Positions 5,697-7,265 of a DNA stretch of 7,265 nucleotides are shown piece by piece. Both the position numbers and the translations under genes were made by a program. Origin of the DNA: Campylobacter sp. UBA1713. Lineage in GTDB: Bacteria; Campylobacterota; Campylobacteria; Campylobacterales; Campylobacteraceae. Every line of letters begins with the position of its first letter. Positions within the stretch are counted from its first letter, which is position 1. The notes beneath the pieces are model-generated. The model saw nothing but the letters and a program-made list of their open reading frames with translations, did not search any database and was not told where the DNA came from. The DNA lies in contig DCIZ01000016.1 of NCBI GenBank assembly GCA_002317305.1, positions 3,191 through 10,455 of the forward strand. The letters are read 5' to 3'.

Positions 5697-5965
5697 CTTA
5701 CGCTCCTTTTTGGAAATTCAAATTTAACCCCCAAAACTATGCACCAAAAATTCCAGCTTTTTTTGTCAAACCAGCCAGGAAGTGCCACCCTCAAAGTCTC
5801 ACGCAAATTCTCCTCGCCCAAAGAGTATAGTAGCGGGTAGACGTCTAAGTCAGCATACCGCATGGCGTAGGCGACAACCTTAAAAGGCTCGTTTTTCACC
5901 AGCTCCTCTTTGTCGCCAAACCAAACATAGCGGCTTAAAATTTTTAGCGTTTTTTCATCTAACAT
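5693..5965 (-). CDS. Small 90-residue protein, probable partner (antitoxin-like) of the nucleotidyltransferase
   Basis: The protein runs MLDEKTLKILSRYVWFGDKE onward and ends in Lys/Arg. Its middle (RYADLDVYPLLYSLGEENLRETL, here only described as residues 36-58) and a KKSWNFWCIVLG tail (68-79) fit a pattern I associate with the DUF6922-type small proteins encoded just before AbiEii-like nucleotidyltransferases: a helix, a GxxxLRE-like turn and a closing NFW motif. That assignment is from memory. No signal peptide, membrane segment or catalytic motif is seen. The ATG at 5963-5965 lies 7 bases inside the symporter gene, behind a modest AGAGAAG site, and the stop overlaps the nucleotidyltransferase GTG. 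A longer frame starting at 6034 adds only an Arg-rich piece antisense to nothing and overlapping the symporter, so it is not preferred. GC content is about 50%, unlike its partner. Confidence 0.75.
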   Translation of the reverse strand: MLDEKTLKILSRYVWFGDKEELVKNEPFKVVAYAMRYADLDVYPLLYSLGEENLRETLRVALPGWFDKKSWNFWCIVLGVKFEFPKRSVR

Positions 5966-7131
5966 GACTTCTCTTTTTTGCCATAAATCCCTTCTAGCAT
6001 CATAGCAAGTGCGCCGTCTCCTGTTACATTGCACGCCGTCCCGAAGCTATCTTGCACGGCAAAGATCGCCATCACGAGCCCGACTGCAGTCGCATCAAAG
6101 CCCAAAACCGAGACGATGATGCCCACACTCGCCATCACGGTGCCGCCTGGCACACCAGGCGCGCCCACAGCAAAAACGCCTAAAAGCACCACGAAAGGAA
6201 TCATCACAGAAAGCGACGGGACAGCGCCTGTGAGAATGTAGCTAATGCCCATCACAAAAAAAGTCTCTGTCAAAACCGAGCCACAAAGGTGAATGGTAGC
6301 CCCAAGCGGAATGGCAAATTTGACTATCTCTGGCGAGAGTGCATCGCTTTTGCTAGCACAGCTAAGCGCCACTGGCAGAGTCGCCGCTGAGCTCATTGTG
6401 CCGACAGCCGTTAGGTATGCTGGTGCGTAGTGTTTTAGGACTCTAAACGGACTTTTGCCGCTCACAAGCGCGCCGATGGCGTAAAGCACACAAAGCCAAA
6501 TGATGTGCCCGACAAGCACGATGATGACCATCTTAAAAAGTGTCGGCAGCTGGTCGGTGATGAGCCCTGTGTAGCTCAGCTCGACAAACGTGGTGAGTAT
6601 AAAAAACGGCAAGATGGGAATGATGAATTTTTGCAAAATGGCAAGCATTACGTTACAACTCTCGTCAAAAAGCGCCTCTAGCGTGCGCGACTTTGTGTAG
6701 AGCACCGCTAGCCCAAAACAGATGGAGAAAAGCAGCGAAGAGATGACTGAAAACATAGGCTCGATGTCTAGCTTAAAGATGAGTTCGGGTAGCTTTACGA
6801 GGTCAGCAAAATTTGTGTTTATGTTTAAATTTGGGACTATTATGTAGCCAGCGACCATCGCCAAAAGTGCTGCGCCTAGCGAAGAGATGTAGGCGATGGC
6901 AAGCGCGCTAAAAGTCATAGACCCTGCGTTTTTGCCCGCCGAGACGACAGCAGGCGTTACGAAAGCGATGATGACAAGCGGAACGGCGAAAAAGATGATG
7001 CCGCCTAAAATGTGCTTTGTAGAAAGCGCTACCTGAAGCAAAACGGCAAGGTCAAAAGCACGAATGAGAACGCCAAAAAGCGTGCCCAAAACAACTGCGA
7101 TAACGATTTTTAGTAGTAAAAAGTCTCTCAT
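5959..7131 (-). CDS. DAACS-family dicarboxylate/amino acid:cation symporter
   Basis: This 390-residue inner-membrane secondary transporter of the glutamate/neutral amino acid symporter fold has hydrophobic segments from residue 7 onward. Re-entrant hairpin 1 carries MSSAATLP (246-253), the TM7 motif reads PLGATIHLCGS (275-285) in place of the usual NMDGT form, hairpin 2 has GVPGGTVMAS (326-335), and TM8 has DSFGTACNVTGD (361-372). Aligned to GltPh, Asp361, Thr365, Asn368 and Asp372 keep the Asp394, Thr398, Asn401 and Asp405 positions. Gly364 replaces Arg397, the residue that binds an acidic side chain, and His281/Cys283 replace Asn310/Asp312. A neutral or small substrate is therefore likelier than glutamate. 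The motifs also differ from E. coli SstT. A weak AGAGAG-type ribosome site precedes the ATG. It is the first gene of the three-gene operon. Confidence 0.9.
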   Translation of the reverse strand: MRDFLLLKIVIAVVLGTLFGVLIRAFDLAVLLQVALSTKHILGGIIFFAVPLVIIAFVTPAVVSAGKNAGSMTFSALAIAYISSLGAALLAMVAGYIIVPNLNINTNFADLVKLPELIFKLDIEPMFSVISSLLFSICFGLAVLYTKSRTLEALFDESCNVMLAILQKFIIPILPFFILTTFVELSYTGLITDQLPTLFKMVIIVLVGHIIWLCVLYAIGALVSGKSPFRVLKHYAPAYLTAVGTMSSAATLPVALSCASKSDALSPEIVKFAIPLGATIHLCGSVLTETFFVMGISYILTGAVPSLSVMIPFVVLLGVFAVGAPGVPGGTVMASVGIIVSVLGFDATAVGLVMAIFAVQDSFGTACNVTGDGALAMMLEGIYGKKEKSC

Positions 7132-7240
7132 TTTTCTCTCTTTTTTTTGTTTTTTTAAATTTATGTGTTTTTAAATGCGGTAAAAAACCAAATTCACGAA
7201 AAAGTAAATTTTCACAAATTCCGTTTTCTGTTTTATGAAC
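7132..7240. other. Leader region of the symporter operon
   Basis: This holds a T-rich/A-rich run directly before the gene and the partial repeat element. On the minus strand there are possible but poor -10 matches (such as CATAAAT near 7160) after T-rich stretches. None is good enough to call. The promoter may overlap the repeat fragment. Confidence 0.4.
7191..7235. repeat. Partial copy of the composite repeat element
   Basis: This matches the right end of copy 1 (354-397) in the same orientation with about four mismatches over 44 bases. It includes AATTCACGAAAAAG, the inverted AATTTGTC-type module and two heptamer units (CGTTTTC, TGTTTTA). The palindromic arms with GAAGAATCC are missing, so it is an end fragment or a solo terminus. 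Confidence 0.75.
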
Positions 7241-7260
7241 AAAAAAGCTAACGCTTTTTT
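7241..7260. terminator. Bidirectional Rho-independent terminator
   Basis: AAAAAAGC (7241-7248) and GCTTTTTT (7253-7260) form a perfect 8-bp stem around TAAC. A T run follows the stem on both strands, continuing to 7261 on the plus strand. It separates the symporter operon from whatever lies beyond the right edge. It most likely ends that neighbour's transcript, because no gene inside the window reads towards it. Confidence 0.7.
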
Positions 7261-7265
7261 TATAG

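Overview
The window looks like chromosomal DNA of a Campylobacter-type organism (Campylobacterota). The grounds are the AAATTT-rich style, T-rich promoter context with a TATAAT box, tightly packed genes with AAGGA-type ribosome sites, and tryptophan synthase and DAACS transporter sequences typical of that group. By eye the genes are near 45-50% GC, which would suit the higher-GC oral/gut species better than C. jejuni. That placement is inference; no database was searched.

All seven genes lie on the minus strand, so the window reads right to left. From the right edge: a bidirectional terminator; a DAACS amino acid/dicarboxylate symporter; a 90-residue protein; and an AbiEii-type nucleotidyltransferase. 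These three genes overlap end to start and look like one operon. A 352-base spacer follows. It holds two adjacent hairpins, an AT-rich palindrome, a clear promoter and a palindrome at the probable transcription start. Next come trpB and trpA (ATGA overlap), about 440 bases of complex repeat, trpE and trpG (15-base gap), and a second copy of the repeat running almost to the left edge.

Functionally, trpE+trpG encode anthranilate synthase (first step of tryptophan synthesis) and trpB+trpA encode tryptophan synthase (last step). trpD, trpC and trpF are not in the window. The B-A-E-G order is a rearranged trp locus. The only convincing promoter is in front of trpB, so trpEG probably depends on read-through across the repeat, unless the repeat itself supplies a promoter.

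The most unusual part is the repeat. Two roughly 95%-identical 261-bp direct repeats bracket trpEG exactly. Each lies within a palindromic composite edged by degenerate 7-bp tandem tracts, and a third partial copy precedes the symporter. One repeat tract even supplies the trpA stop codon. Other points of interest are a toxin-antitoxin-like pair whose two genes differ sharply in base composition, a slippage-prone Gly-rich insertion in TrpG, and an altered substrate/cation site in the symporter.
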